Below, piece after piece: positions 25,949-34,474 of a stretch of DNA of 64,000 nt. Where the stretch lies: assembly GCF_002220095.1 (NCBI RefSeq), contig NZ_CP022372.1, forward strand, positions 4,962,501-5,026,500, in the 5' to 3' direction. Source of the DNA: Bosea sp. AS-1 (lineage in GTDB: Bacteria > Pseudomonadota > Alphaproteobacteria > Rhizobiales > Beijerinckiaceae). The notes beneath the pieces were generated by a model, which saw only the letters and a list, made by a program, of their open reading frames with translations, ran no database searches and was not told the origin of the DNA. The stretch's first letter is position 1; each line of letters starts with the position of its first letter. The position numbers and the translations under genes were made by a program.

Positions 25949-26758
25949 ATGGCAATCTCACTGAAAGACCTGCGGCGCGGCAAGTCGGATCTCCCGACTC
26001 GCACGCTGCTTTATGGACCGCCCGGCCTGGGCAAGACGACGCTTGCCGCTGAATGGCCGAACCCTGTCTTCATCCAGACGGAAGACGGCTTTCCGATCGA
26101 CATGGAGAACCCGCCGCCGCGGTTCTCGCGTGAAGACCTCGGCAACTTCGACGGCATCATGGAGGCGATGTATTCGCTCTACAACGACCCGCACGATTTC
26201 GGGACGGTCGCCTTCGACAGCCTCGACAAGATGGAGCCGCTGGTCTGGGCAAAGACGTGCGAGGTCAACAACTGGGCCAATATCGAGGCGCCCGGTTACG
26301 GCAAGGGCTACCTTGCGGCCGAAGCACACTGGCGCGACCTGATCGACGGAGCGAACGCCCTGCGGCGCGACCGCGGCATGCACGTCGTGTTCATCGCGCA
26401 CTCTTCGATTGAGACGGTCAACGACCCGATGACGGTCGCGTACAGCCGCTATGACATTCGGCTGCAGAAGCGCGCCGTGGCGCTGTTCCAGGATGAGGTC
26501 GACGCGATCTTCTTCCTGAACCAAGACGTCACGATCAAGGTCGACGACCCGAAGGCCAAGCAGGGCGCCGGCACGCGGTCGCGCGCTGACGGTGGCGGCA
26601 ATCGCTGGATTTACACGACCCCGCGCCCGTCCTTCGTGTCGAAGAACCGTTACGGCATTGCCGACAAGATCCTCTACGAGCGCGGCAAAGGCTTCGCTGC
26701 GCTCTCCGCCAACTTCCCCAATGTCCAGACGACCGCTCCGGTCGAGAAAGCTGCGTGA
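25949..26758 (+). CDS. Sak4-like phage AAA ATPase (RecA-like recombinase)
   Basis: 269 aa. Walker A GPPGLGKTT at residues 23-31, a Walker B-like TVAFDSLDKM near residue 86-95, and VVFIAHSS near 145. This is the phage nucleotide-binding AAA_24 type that includes Sak4, a minimal RecA-like protein that promotes single-strand annealing with an SSB. A strong AAGGAGAAG ribosome binding site precedes the ATG. The adjacent DUF669 gene encodes the usual partner. Together with the exonuclease gene at 27586 it forms the recombination module. Confidence 0.87.
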   Translation: MAISLKDLRRGKSDLPTRTLLYGPPGLGKTTLAAEWPNPVFIQTEDGFPIDMENPPPRFSREDLGNFDGIMEAMYSLYNDPHDFGTVAFDSLDKMEPLVWAKTCEVNNWANIEAPGYGKGYLAAEAHWRDLIDGANALRRDRGMHVVFIAHSSIETVNDPMTVAYSRYDIRLQKRAVALFQDEVDAIFFLNQDVTIKVDDPKAKQGAGTRSRADGGGNRWIYTTPRPSFVSKNRYGIADKILYERGKGFAALSANFPNVQTTAPVEKAA

Positions 26759-26761
26759 CCC

Positions 26762-27280
26762 ATGGCTGATCTTGCTGACGTTTTTGGCTCCGATTTCGAT
26801 CCGACCAGTGTGCCGGAGGATGAGCGCTCCTTCGACCTATTGCCTGCTGGCGACTATGTGATGCAGATCATCGAGAGCGAGCTCAAGCCGAAGGACAATG
26901 GCGACTGCGGGCTCAACCTCACAATCGAGATCATCGACGGCCCGTTCGCCAACCGGAAGATCTGGGACTGGCTCAACATCCGCCATTCCAACCCACAAGC
27001 GCAGTCCATCGCGCAGCGCGCTCTGGCTGACCTCTGCCTGGCGACCGGCGTGCAGGGGCTTCGTGATTCCGAGGAGCTTCACTTCAAGCCCTTCATCGGC
27101 ACCGTGAAGATCAACCCGGCCAAGGGGAACTACGAGGCCTCCAACGGCATCAAGCGCTACAAGCCGATGTCTGGTGGCGGCGCTCCGCGTCAGGCTCCGG
27201 CACCCGCTCGTGTGGCTCCTGCGGCGGCCGCCCAAGCCTCGCGCCCGGCTGCGGGCGGCAACGCCCCCTGGCGCCGATAG
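26762..27280 (+). CDS. DUF669 family ssDNA-binding-like protein
   Basis: 172 aa. PAGDYVMQIIESELKPKDNG followed by LNLTIEIIDGPFANRKIWDWLNI is typical of DUF669 proteins, which are OB-fold, SSB-like and encoded next to Sak4-type ATPases. The C-terminus is a disordered Ala/Pro/Gly tail ending NAPWRR rather than the acidic tip of bacterial SSB. It starts 3 bp after the Sak4-like gene and probably loads or stimulates it on single-stranded DNA. Confidence 0.88.
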   Translation: MADLADVFGSDFDPTSVPEDERSFDLLPAGDYVMQIIESELKPKDNGDCGLNLTIEIIDGPFANRKIWDWLNIRHSNPQAQSIAQRALADLCLATGVQGLRDSEELHFKPFIGTVKINPAKGNYEASNGIKRYKPMSGGGAPRQAPAPARVAPAAAAQASRPAAGGNAPWRR

Positions 27281-27368
27281 GCAAGCCGGGCGGGCCGCAC
27301 ACGCCCTAGGAAGCCGACGGCCCGCCCACCTCACCACCGACTTTTGCAAGCCAGCGGGAGCACCGTTC

Positions 27369-27593
27369 ATGGCACAGGAATCCTATACCCCAAAGTCTGA
27401 CGTAGCAGCGATCTTGACGATCACGTCAGACGACGTTCGTCGGATGCATCGCGAGCTTGAGATCGGCTTGGGCGAAGCGCGCGCCGTCATCCGACGCGAC
27501 CGGCTTACTAAGGCGATCGAAGCCCTCGACGTGTCTGAAGATCTGAGGGCTGTTCTCGCAAAGCTGGCCGAATGGGTGCTTATCCATGGCTGA
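27369..27593 (+). CDS. Hypothetical small phage protein
   Basis: 74 aa from the ATG at 27369. Helical and charged (DDVRRMHRELEIGLGEARAV; ALDVSEDLRAVLAKLAEWVL). Not recognised. Its stop overlaps the start of the exonuclease gene by 8 bp, so the two are probably coupled. Confidence 0.62.
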   Translation: MAQESYTPKSDVAAILTITSDDVRRMHRELEIGLGEARAVIRRDRLTKAIEALDVSEDLRAVLAKLAEWVLIHG

Positions 27594-28530
27594 GCTTCCA
27601 TCTCCTCTCCCGCACACCGTCGAGGCCATCCACAAAGCCTACGAGGCCAAGGCTGATCGCTACGAGCGCGGCTATCTCGGCATGTCCACCATGGGCGAGC
27701 CTTGCGATCGCGCGCTTTGGTATTCCTTCCGCTGGACATCCCCCCCGGAAGAATTCGACGGTCGCAAGCTGCGCCTGTTCGAGACCGGCCACCGCGAAGA
27801 AGCGCGGATGCTGGACGATCTCCGCATGGCCGGTATCCACGTCGAGGAAGTCGACCCCTCAACCGGCAAGCAATGGGCGCTGGAGGCCATCGACGGCCAT
27901 TTCCGCGGCCATATGGACGGACGCGGCTCGGGCATTCCCGATGCTCCGAAGGCCGAGCATGTCCTTGAGTTCAAGACCCATTCCGAGAAGTCGTTCAAGG
28001 ATCTGGTCAAGAATGGCGTGAAGGAATCGAAGCCGGGCCACTACGCTCAGGTGCAGCTCTATATGCACTTCAGCGGCATCGCGCGCGCCTTCTACCTGGC
28101 GCACAACAAAAACACCGACGAGCTCCATTCCGAGCGCATCGCCTACGACCCCGCTTATGCCATGGCGCAGGTCGCACGGGCTGAGCGCATCATCGGCTCG
28201 GATCGCCCGCCGCCGCGTCTGCATGACGACCCGACCAGCAAAGCGGCTTTTGCCTGTGGCTGGTGCCGGCATCGTGCGGTCTGCCACGAGGGCGAGTTTG
28301 CGAGGACTACCTGTCGGAGTTGCTTGCATTCTACGCCAGCCAATTCCGGCAAATGGCACTGCGCGCGTTGGGAAAAGCTCCTGACGCAGAAGGAGCAGAA
28401 AGCGGCCTGTCCCACCCATCGATTCATTCCTGAAACCGTGCCAGGCGAACAAGTCGACGTCACCGACACAGAGGTCGTCGTCTACCGCCTCGCTGACGGC
28501 TCCGAGTTTCGCGATGGGGAGGGGCGGTGA
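27586..28530 (+). CDS. Cas4/RecB-like Fe-S PD-(D/E)XK exonuclease
   Basis: 314 aa. Nuclease residues: D111 in GHMDG, E128-x-K130 in EFKTH, and Q155 in HYAQVQLYM, the RecB/Cas4-type PD-(D/E)XK arrangement. C40 near the N-terminus plus a cluster C224, C227 and C233 (CGWCRHRAVC) are placed as in Cas4/AddB-type [4Fe-4S] nucleases, and C243 and C246 are additional. It probably resects DNA ends for the Sak4-like annealing system. It overlaps the helicase gene downstream by 4 bp. Confidence 0.83.
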   Translation: MAELPSPLPHTVEAIHKAYEAKADRYERGYLGMSTMGEPCDRALWYSFRWTSPPEEFDGRKLRLFETGHREEARMLDDLRMAGIHVEEVDPSTGKQWALEAIDGHFRGHMDGRGSGIPDAPKAEHVLEFKTHSEKSFKDLVKNGVKESKPGHYAQVQLYMHFSGIARAFYLAHNKNTDELHSERIAYDPAYAMAQVARAERIIGSDRPPPRLHDDPTSKAAFACGWCRHRAVCHEGEFARTTCRSCLHSTPANSGKWHCARWEKLLTQKEQKAACPTHRFIPETVPGEQVDVTDTEVVVYRLADGSEFRDGEGR

Positions 28531-29927
28531 TGGCTCTGGATCAATATCGCGATATTATTGCAGCGTCGCATGGAGCCTTTGTCCCGGTTGGGTTCAAGGG
28601 CGAGTTTGACCTGCCACCGTCGCTTTTTCCCCATCAGCGCGCCGCGGTCGAGTTCGCCTTGCGCGCCGGATCATCGGCGATGTTCCTCGACACCGGACTC
28701 GGCAAGACGCGAGCTGCCCTGGCGTGGGGCCAGGAGGTTGTCGCTCGCGCGAACCGCCCCGTTCTGATGCTCGCCCCGCTCGGCGTCACCCGCCAGCACA
28801 AGGCCGAGGCCAATGAGATCGGGATCGACGCAGTGGTTTCGCGTGATGGCGGGCCTCAATCCCCGCGGATCGTCATCACCAATTACGAGCGCCTGCACTT
28901 GTTGGACTCGTCCGAGTTTGCAGGCGTCATCTTGGACGAAAGCTCGATCCTCAAAAGCTTTTCGGGGCAGACGACCAAGCGTCTGATCGAGATATTCAAG
29001 CGCACGCCCTACCGGCTCGCCTGCACCGCTACGCCGGCGCCGAACGATCATGCAGAGCTCGGCACGCATGCCGACTTCCTTGGGGTCATGACCCGCGATC
29101 AAATGCTGATGCGCTGGTTTATCCATGACAGCATGGATACCGGCACCTGGCGCCTCAAGGGCCATGCCGTGCGCCCGTTTTGGGACTGGGTTGCGTCGTG
29201 GTCGCGATGCGTCTCTCGGCCTTCGGATCTCGGCTTCTCCGATGACGGGTTCGAGATGCCAGAGCTGCGGATGCATCGACATCTCGTTGCCGCCGATCGG
29301 TTGGCAGGGCGCGGCGAAGATAAGGACGGCCAGGCCCATCTGTTTCGCATGCCCGACTTGTCGGCGACCTCAGTCCACACCGAGAAGCGACTGACGTGCC
29401 AGGCTCGCGCCGAGATGGTGGCATCGATCGTGGCGGCAGAGGCGAATGAGCCTGTCACCGTCTGGGTCGAGACCGACTACGACGCCGACGCCATCATTGC
29501 CGCGATTCCCGAGGCCGTGGAAGTTCGCGGGTCGATGACGCCAGACCAGAAGGAAGATCGCCTAACCGCGTTCTCAAATGGCGATCTGCGCGTCCTTGTC
29601 ACGAAAGCGAGCATCGCCGGGTTCGGTCTGAACTGGCAGCACTGCGCACGCACGGTCTTCGCCGGCATGAGCTTCTCTTATGAGGCGTTCTATCAGGCGG
29701 TTCGTCGCCATTGGCGATTCCGGCAGACCCGACCAGTCGACTGCCATGTCGTGTTTGCCGATACCGAGGCCGCGATCTGGGACGTCGTTTCCCGCAAGGC
29801 TGGCGATCACGACGCCATGAAACGGGAAATGACCGCGGCCATGGCCCGCGCGCACCGCGCCGACGTCCGCCTCCATTCCTATCAACCGCAAAAGCTGGCC
29901 TCGCTGCCGGCATGGATGGTGTCATGA
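28527..29927 (+). CDS. SNF2-like DEAD/DEAH-box helicase
   Basis: 466 aa. Superfamily 2 with motif I LDTGLGKTRAA (about residues 54-63), motif II VILDESSIL (~135) with DES in place of DEAH, motif III TATPAPND, and a C-terminal half with motif V/VI-like ITKASIAGFGLNWQ and YQAVRRHWRFRQ. Such phage helicases usually sit directly before a DNA methyltransferase, as here (4-bp overlap). The role may be replication, genome protection or remodelling; ATP-dependent translocation on dsDNA is the family property. Confidence 0.87.
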   Translation: MMALDQYRDIIAASHGAFVPVGFKGEFDLPPSLFPHQRAAVEFALRAGSSAMFLDTGLGKTRAALAWGQEVVARANRPVLMLAPLGVTRQHKAEANEIGIDAVVSRDGGPQSPRIVITNYERLHLLDSSEFAGVILDESSILKSFSGQTTKRLIEIFKRTPYRLACTATPAPNDHAELGTHADFLGVMTRDQMLMRWFIHDSMDTGTWRLKGHAVRPFWDWVASWSRCVSRPSDLGFSDDGFEMPELRMHRHLVAADRLAGRGEDKDGQAHLFRMPDLSATSVHTEKRLTCQARAEMVASIVAAEANEPVTVWVETDYDADAIIAAIPEAVEVRGSMTPDQKEDRLTAFSNGDLRVLVTKASIAGFGLNWQHCARTVFAGMSFSYEAFYQAVRRHWRFRQTRPVDCHVVFADTEAAIWDVVSRKAGDHDAMKREMTAAMARAHRADVRLHSYQPQKLASLPAWMVS

Positions 29928-30826
29928 CCGAAGTCTTGGACCAGCACATCGGAAGCCGTTTCGCCGCCTATAATTGCGATACGGTTGAGTTCACCGCGAC
30001 GATGCCGGCCGACAGCATCGGCCTTTCAGTCTATTCGCCCCCGTTCTCACAGCTCTATGTCTACAGCGAGAGCGAGCGCGATATGGGGAATGTCGCGGAT
30101 CATGACGAGTTCGCCGAGCGCTATCGCTTCCTCGTCCGGGATTTACTCCGGGCGACGAAGCCAGGTCGTATCAGCGCCGTCCATTGCTCGGACCTGCCAT
30201 TAAGCAAGTCGCGGGACGGCGTAATCGGTCTCTTCGATCTGCCAGCTCTTATCCGCCAGGTGCATGAGCAAGAGGGCTGGACCTACCACTCTCGCGTCAC
30301 GATCTGGAAATGTCCGGTCGTGGAGATGACGCGAACCAAGGCTCACGGGCTTCTTTACAAGACGCTCCGCACCGACGGCAGTCGCGTCCGTGTCGGTATG
30401 CCTGACTATCTGCTCGTCTTCCGCAAGGAGAGCGACGGAAAGACGCCAGAGCCCGTCCGGCACGATCCCGGCGTCTATCCTGTGTCATGGTGGCAAGAGG
30501 CGGCATCACCAGTCTGGATGACGGTCGACCAGACGAACGTTCTGAACGTTACGGTTGCCCGTGACGACAAGGATGAGCGCCACCTGTGCCCGTTGCAACT
30601 CGACGTGATCGAGCGGGCGGTCCACCTGTGGAGTAACCGCGACGACCTGGTCTACTCGCCATTCATGGGCATCGGGTCCGAAGGGTTCATTTCGATCAAA
30701 CACGGCCGCAAATTCGCCGGCACAGAGTTGAAGCCGGCGTACTTTAAGCAGGCCGTCCGCAATTTGCTGCTAGCCGAGGACACCGGAACTACGGGTGATC
30801 TCGTGTCGCGCATGGTGGCCGCATGA
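29924..30826 (+). CDS. DNA methyltransferase (N4/N6-amino type)
   Basis: 300 aa from the ATG at 29924. Catalytic motif IV appears as SVYSPPFSQLY near residue 38, and the SAM-binding motif I as VYSPFMGIGSEG near 247, giving the beta-class order (IV before I). SPPF favours an N4-cytosine or N6-adenine target; sequence alone does not decide. No restriction endonuclease gene is adjacent, so it is an orphan phage methylase, likely protecting phage DNA or tuning gene expression. It overlaps its neighbours by 4 bp on each side. Confidence 0.87.
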   Translation: MTEVLDQHIGSRFAAYNCDTVEFTATMPADSIGLSVYSPPFSQLYVYSESERDMGNVADHDEFAERYRFLVRDLLRATKPGRISAVHCSDLPLSKSRDGVIGLFDLPALIRQVHEQEGWTYHSRVTIWKCPVVEMTRTKAHGLLYKTLRTDGSRVRVGMPDYLLVFRKESDGKTPEPVRHDPGVYPVSWWQEAASPVWMTVDQTNVLNVTVARDDKDERHLCPLQLDVIERAVHLWSNRDDLVYSPFMGIGSEGFISIKHGRKFAGTELKPAYFKQAVRNLLLAEDTGTTGDLVSRMVAA

Positions 30827-31161
30827 CCCGCCAACGCCTCCCCAGCCGCCGCCCCAGCCTCGGCATCCAAGTCGACCATCCCGGCCATTTCAGCGCGGTC
30901 TCCTACGCCGTTTCGATCGGCTTCCACCAAGGCTTCGTGCGGGAGGTCTTCATCTCCTGCAACAAGCTCACGACCGCGATGCACACCTCGGGGCTCGAGG
31001 TCGCAACGCTCATCTCCATCGCCCTGCAGCACGGCGCCTCTTTGGAGGAACTGGCTGGAGCCATGCCGCGCGAGGAAGACGGTACGGCCCAAGGCGCGGC
31101 TGGCGCCGTGCTGGATGCCGTCATTCAGGAAATCTCGCAGATGAAGGAGGCCGTGGCGTGA
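30823..31161 (+). CDS. TSCPD-like small protein
   Basis: 112 aa. A VREVFISCNKLTTAMHTSGLE segment and LISIALQHGASLEELAGAMP match the pattern of the TSCPD domain found at the C-terminus of some ribonucleotide reductases and as stand-alone phage proteins. There is no reductase gene here, so it is not a functional reductase. It overlaps the methyltransferase gene and the following membrane protein by 4 bp and 4 bp. Confidence 0.65.
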   Translation: MTRQRLPSRRPSLGIQVDHPGHFSAVSYAVSIGFHQGFVREVFISCNKLTTAMHTSGLEVATLISIALQHGASLEELAGAMPREEDGTAQGAAGAVLDAVIQEISQMKEAVA

Positions 31162-31346
31162 AGGGGCTTCTTATCCTTATCGGGATTCTCGCATGGATTG
31201 GCAGCACGCTTTTCTGCGCTGCCGCATGGATCACGCACGTCATCGTCTGCATCAAAACCGGATCGTGGATATTGCTCCTGTTCGGATGCGTCGTCGTGCC
31301 TGTCGGCGTCGTTCACGGCGTCGGCGTCTGGCTGGGGGTGTTCTGA
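31158..31346 (+). CDS. Small two-helix membrane protein (62 aa)
   Basis: GTG start at 31158 overlapping the previous stop (GTGA). Two hydrophobic stretches (GLLILIGILAWIGSTLFCAA and WILLLFGCVVVPVGVVHGVG). Function unknown; a small phage inner-membrane protein in the middle of the replication operon. Confidence 0.6.
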   Translation: MKGLLILIGILAWIGSTLFCAAAWITHVIVCIKTGSWILLLFGCVVVPVGVVHGVGVWLGVF

Positions 31347-31654
31347 TGACCAACCCCTGGCAGCCCATCTCGACCGCTCCCCGCTGTGGGCGCGAGATAG
31401 AATTGACGTGGATGGATAACGGCAAGCCGCAGGAGATCTATCCGATGCGGTGGAATCGCTTCGCGTCCAATCATCTCGTCCAGCCGGAAAAGGGGATCTG
31501 GGCCATGCATAGTCAGATCACCAACGAGATCTTGACGACATGGACAGAGGAAGACCCTGACGGAGCTCCGACGCATTGGCGTGAGATTGAACCCAAGCCC
31601 TCCCGCTTCGCCGCTGACTTCGCCGCCATCTTCGGAGGGCCGGCCAATGGCTGA
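31346..31654 (+). CDS. Phage protein with WxPISTAPR motif (DUF551-like)
   Basis: 102 aa. The N-terminal motif NPWQPISTAPRCGREIELTW resembles the 'W.PI.TAP.DG' block of small phage proteins (DUF551-like), and THWREIEP ends the domain. The function is not known to me. The ATG at 31346 sits at the previous stop, and its own stop overlaps the next start by 8 bp. Confidence 0.7.
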   Translation: MTNPWQPISTAPRCGREIELTWMDNGKPQEIYPMRWNRFASNHLVQPEKGIWAMHSQITNEILTTWTEEDPDGAPTHWREIEPKPSRFAADFAAIFGGPANG

Positions 31655-31973
31655 TCTCTCCGCCTTTAATCTGCAGCCGCCGGAGCAATACGACGACCTG
31701 CACTACATGAACGCTCGTCGACACGCATTGCAGCGTGCCGCTGAGCGCTGTGGATGGGCTCTTACCGATGCGCAGGTCGATGCCCACGAGGACGCCGTCT
31801 GGAATTTCGAGACGACCATTCTCGGCTACGGCGGGGCCAACCGCGAACTGCATCTGATTGACGGTGAAGGCGGCGATTTCCTAGCGGTCTGGTGCCCGCA
31901 TCTGGAGTGCATCGTCACTTATCTGGAACACACCAGCCAATGGCGGGGCTCGCTTCTGCGGAGGGACAAATGA
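31647..31973 (+). CDS. Hypothetical phage protein
   Basis: 108 aa from the ATG at 31647. Acidic with a Trp-rich centre (ERCGWALTDAQVDAHEDAVW; GGDFLAVWCPHLECIVTYLE). Not recognised. It overlaps its neighbours by 8 bp and 4 bp. Confidence 0.6.
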   Translation: MADLSAFNLQPPEQYDDLHYMNARRHALQRAAERCGWALTDAQVDAHEDAVWNFETTILGYGGANRELHLIDGEGGDFLAVWCPHLECIVTYLEHTSQWRGSLLRRDK

Positions 31974-32488
31974 TCCCCGTCCGCACCTTCACCGACCCCG
32001 CAGCCCTCACGGCGCATTATGCTGCCGTGCGCGCCCGACTGAACCCGCGCAAGCCCACTCTCGTCGTTCTGCCTCAGCCCCCGAAACCAGAACCCGAGCC
32101 AGAACCCGAGCCGGTCAAACCCACCGCAGCGGAGATCGAAGCCACAATCAGGCATGCCAACCGGGAAAGGGCCAAGGCGAAGATCAATAACCAGCGCGCC
32201 TATGCCCGTGCGCTGATCGATGCCGTCGCCAAAGAACATGGCGAGCGTGCTGCCGATCTCATCGGCACAGGCATGTACGGCAGCATGTCGAGAGCGCGGC
32301 GTGAGGCGATCGTCGCCATTGCTCAGGAAACCAGCCTGACGCTGTCGGATATCGCCCGGCTGATGAGCAAGGACCACACGTCGGTCATCTATGCCATCCG
32401 CGTCCACAATGACGCGACGGGCTCCAACCTGCGCAATCTGGGAGGGCTTCCGCGCAACCGGACCAGGAAGGGCGGTGATAAATGCTAA
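31970..32488 (+). CDS. DnaA domain IV-like HTH phage protein
   Basis: 172 aa from the ATG at 31970. After a Pro/Glu repeat linker (PKPEPEPEPEPVKP) and a basic helix comes a C-terminal DNA-binding domain, with SMSRARREAIVAIAQETSLT then LSDIARLMSKDHTSVIYAIR. This closely follows the DnaA C-terminal signature (the DHTSVIYA basic-loop/HTH that reads DnaA boxes), but there is no AAA+ domain. It may recruit or mimic DnaA at the phage origin, or compete at DnaA boxes. It overlaps the downstream helicase start by 7 bp. Confidence 0.78.
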   Translation: MIPVRTFTDPAALTAHYAAVRARLNPRKPTLVVLPQPPKPEPEPEPEPVKPTAAEIEATIRHANRERAKAKINNQRAYARALIDAVAKEHGERAADLIGTGMYGSMSRARREAIVAIAQETSLTLSDIARLMSKDHTSVIYAIRVHNDATGSNLRNLGGLPRNRTRKGGDKC

Positions 32489-34092
32489 CCCTCCGGCCAT
32501 ACCAGCGCGATTCCATAGACGCTCTCTATGCCTATTGGCAGAAGGGTGGCGGAAACGGCCTGATCGTCATCCCGACGGGTGGCGGCAAGTCGCTCGTCAT
32601 CGCGACGATCATCCGCGAAATGCTCGAGCAGTGGCCGTCACTGCGCATCTGCGTCGTGACGCACTCCAAAGAGCTGATCAGCCAGAACTTCCAGGAGCTG
32701 ATGAAGCTTTGGCCGCAAGCGCCAGCCGGCATCAACTCGGCCGGCATAGGAAGAAGAGACACAAGATCCAAAATCCTGTTCTGCGGCATCCAATCCGTCT
32801 GGAACAAGGTCAAGCAGATCGGCGCCTTCGACCTCATCATTGTCGACGAGGCGCATCTGATCTCGCGCTCGGCCGACACGTCCTACGGCAAGTTCTTCGC
32901 CAGCATGCGCGAGATCGTGCCGGATATGCGGGTTCTCGGCGCTACAGCCACACCGTACAGACTTGATTCTGGCCGGCTGGACCGCGGTAAGGACCGGCTC
33001 TTTGACGACATCGTCTACGAGGCCGCCGTCCCTGACCTGATCGAGGCCGGGTTCCTATCGCCCCTAACGTCCAAGGCGACCGCCACGGCGCTCGATGTCT
33101 CTGGCGTCGCCAAGCGCGGCGGTGAGTATGTGGCCGGCGCCCTCGAGGCGGCTGTCGATAAAGACTGGATCACGCGCGCCGCGGTGGATGAGATCACGGC
33201 ATTTGGGGCCAGTAGGAAGAGTTGGCTTTGCTTCTGTACGGGCGTCGACCACGCCATGCACGTCCGCGACGAAATCCGGTCGCGCGGCATTACCTGCGAG
33301 ACCGTGACCGGCGAGACGCCGAACGGTGAGCGCGATCGGATCATCCGGCAGTTCAAGGAAGGTCGGATCAGATGCCTGACCAACGCCAACGTCCTGTCGA
33401 TCGGCTTCAATGTACCGGCTGTCGATCTGGTGGCCCTCTTGCGCCCGACGCAGTCGGCTGGACTGTATATCCAGCAGGTCGGCAGGGCGTTCCGGTTGGC
33501 GCCCGGAAAGACCGACGCGCTGATTTTGGACTTCGCCGGCAACGTGAAGCGTCACGGGCCAGTGGATGATGTCACGCCGAAGGGTTCTGGAGGCAAGGGT
33601 GACGCCCCATCAGAAGACCGCCCCAAGGCCAAAGAATGCCCCGGCTGCAAGGAGCTCGTCGCGCTCAACACGCGCGTTTGCCAGCACTGCGGCCATGAGT
33701 GGCCGCGGGACGAAACGCCGAAGCACGACGCGCGGGCCGATGCCGATCGGCCCATCATGTCGACAGGCGCGGTTTCGAATTGGCTGGAGGTGTCGGAGAC
33801 CCGCTTCTTCCGTCACGCCAAGGTAGGAAGCCCGACCAGCATGCGTGTCGAATACACGGCTGGCCTGACCGTCTACCGCCAGTGGGTGTGCTTCGAGCAC
33901 GACGGCTTTGCGCGCCAGAAGGCGGAAAGCTGGTGGCGCCGCATGGGGCTCGGGACGTGCCCGAAGACTGTCTCGGAAGCCTTGGAGAGGCAGTCAGAGA
34001 TCATGCCGGCCGCTGAAATCCAGGTGCGTCCGTCGGGCCAGTATTTCGAGGTCGTCGGCGTTCGGGCTCTGGCTTTGGAGGCTGCGGAATGA
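32482..34092 (+). CDS. DEAD/DEAH helicase with C-terminal zinc ribbon
   Basis: 536 aa. Superfamily 2 helicase of the RadD/ResIII-like type. Motif I PTGGGKS at residues 31-37, motif II DEAH near 122, motif III GATATPYR, motif V/VI TNANVLSIGFNVPAVD and QQVGRAFRLAPGK. A zinc ribbon CPGCKELVALNTRVCQHCG lies at ~386-404, followed by an OB-like or DUF-type C-terminal part. It is likely to act in phage replication or recombination. It is adjacent to the DnaA-like protein and upstream of the Prim-Pol/RepA protein. Its stop overlaps the ATG of the next small gene. Confidence 0.87.
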   Translation: MLTLRPYQRDSIDALYAYWQKGGGNGLIVIPTGGGKSLVIATIIREMLEQWPSLRICVVTHSKELISQNFQELMKLWPQAPAGINSAGIGRRDTRSKILFCGIQSVWNKVKQIGAFDLIIVDEAHLISRSADTSYGKFFASMREIVPDMRVLGATATPYRLDSGRLDRGKDRLFDDIVYEAAVPDLIEAGFLSPLTSKATATALDVSGVAKRGGEYVAGALEAAVDKDWITRAAVDEITAFGASRKSWLCFCTGVDHAMHVRDEIRSRGITCETVTGETPNGERDRIIRQFKEGRIRCLTNANVLSIGFNVPAVDLVALLRPTQSAGLYIQQVGRAFRLAPGKTDALILDFAGNVKRHGPVDDVTPKGSGGKGDAPSEDRPKAKECPGCKELVALNTRVCQHCGHEWPRDETPKHDARADADRPIMSTGAVSNWLEVSETRFFRHAKVGSPTSMRVEYTAGLTVYRQWVCFEHDGFARQKAESWWRRMGLGTCPKTVSEALERQSEIMPAAEIQVRPSGQYFEVVGVRALALEAAE

Positions 34093-34268
34093 TGGGAACC
34101 AGGTCCAGGCTGACCGCGCCCGAATGGGACGCCTTCAGCCGCTACAGCCGGCACCTGCTTCGCTGGGCGCCCGGCGAACTCCGAAAGATCAAGCGCAAGT
34201 TCTGGCGCCGCGTGCGGGTTCGGCAGCGGGCGGAAATGCGGGCTGAGATGAAGGGGGTGGGAGCGTGA
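34089..34268 (+). CDS. Small basic phage protein (59 aa)
   Basis: MMGTRSRLTAPEWDAFSRYS then a highly basic helix (ELRKIKRKFWRRVRVRQRAE). It starts on the helicase stop (ATGA) and ends on the next start, so it fits the overlapping-gene style of the operon. Probably a nucleic-acid-binding peptide; not recognised. Confidence 0.6.
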   Translation: MMGTRSRLTAPEWDAFSRYSRHLLRWAPGELRKIKRKFWRRVRVRQRAEMRAEMKGVGA

Positions 34269-34474
34269 GCGGCGAGATGTCTCCCGATCTCAAGCGGGCG
34301 CAGAGACTGGAAGATGACGCTGAATGGCTTGAGGGCTTGGCCGACCGAACCTCCTCGCCAACTTCGCGGAGGTTATTACGAGACGAAGCAATCGACCTAC
34401 GGGCGGAGGCGGCCACGATCCGCATTTTCGAAGGCACCAAGCCCACCCCCAACATCAGCAGGAGCGGGGAATGA
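34265..34474 (+). CDS. Hypothetical phage protein (69 aa)
   Basis: GTG start at 34265 overlapping the previous stop. Acidic and helical (SPDLKRAQRLEDDAEWLEGL; DEAIDLRAEAATIRIFEG). Not recognised; probably an adaptor-like coiled-coil. Confidence 0.58.
   Translation: MSGEMSPDLKRAQRLEDDAEWLEGLADRTSSPTSRRLLRDEAIDLRAEAATIRIFEGTKPTPNISRSGE

Noticed and set aside
28527..30826. Helicase plus methyltransferase read as a restriction-modification or BREX/DISARM-like defence island
   Set aside because: No nuclease, PglZ, phospholipase or other defence components are linked; the genes are embedded in the phage replication operon.
30823..31161. TSCPD-like gene as evidence for a ribonucleotide reductase
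   Set aside because: Only the small C-terminal type domain is present; there is no catalytic subunit gene in the window.
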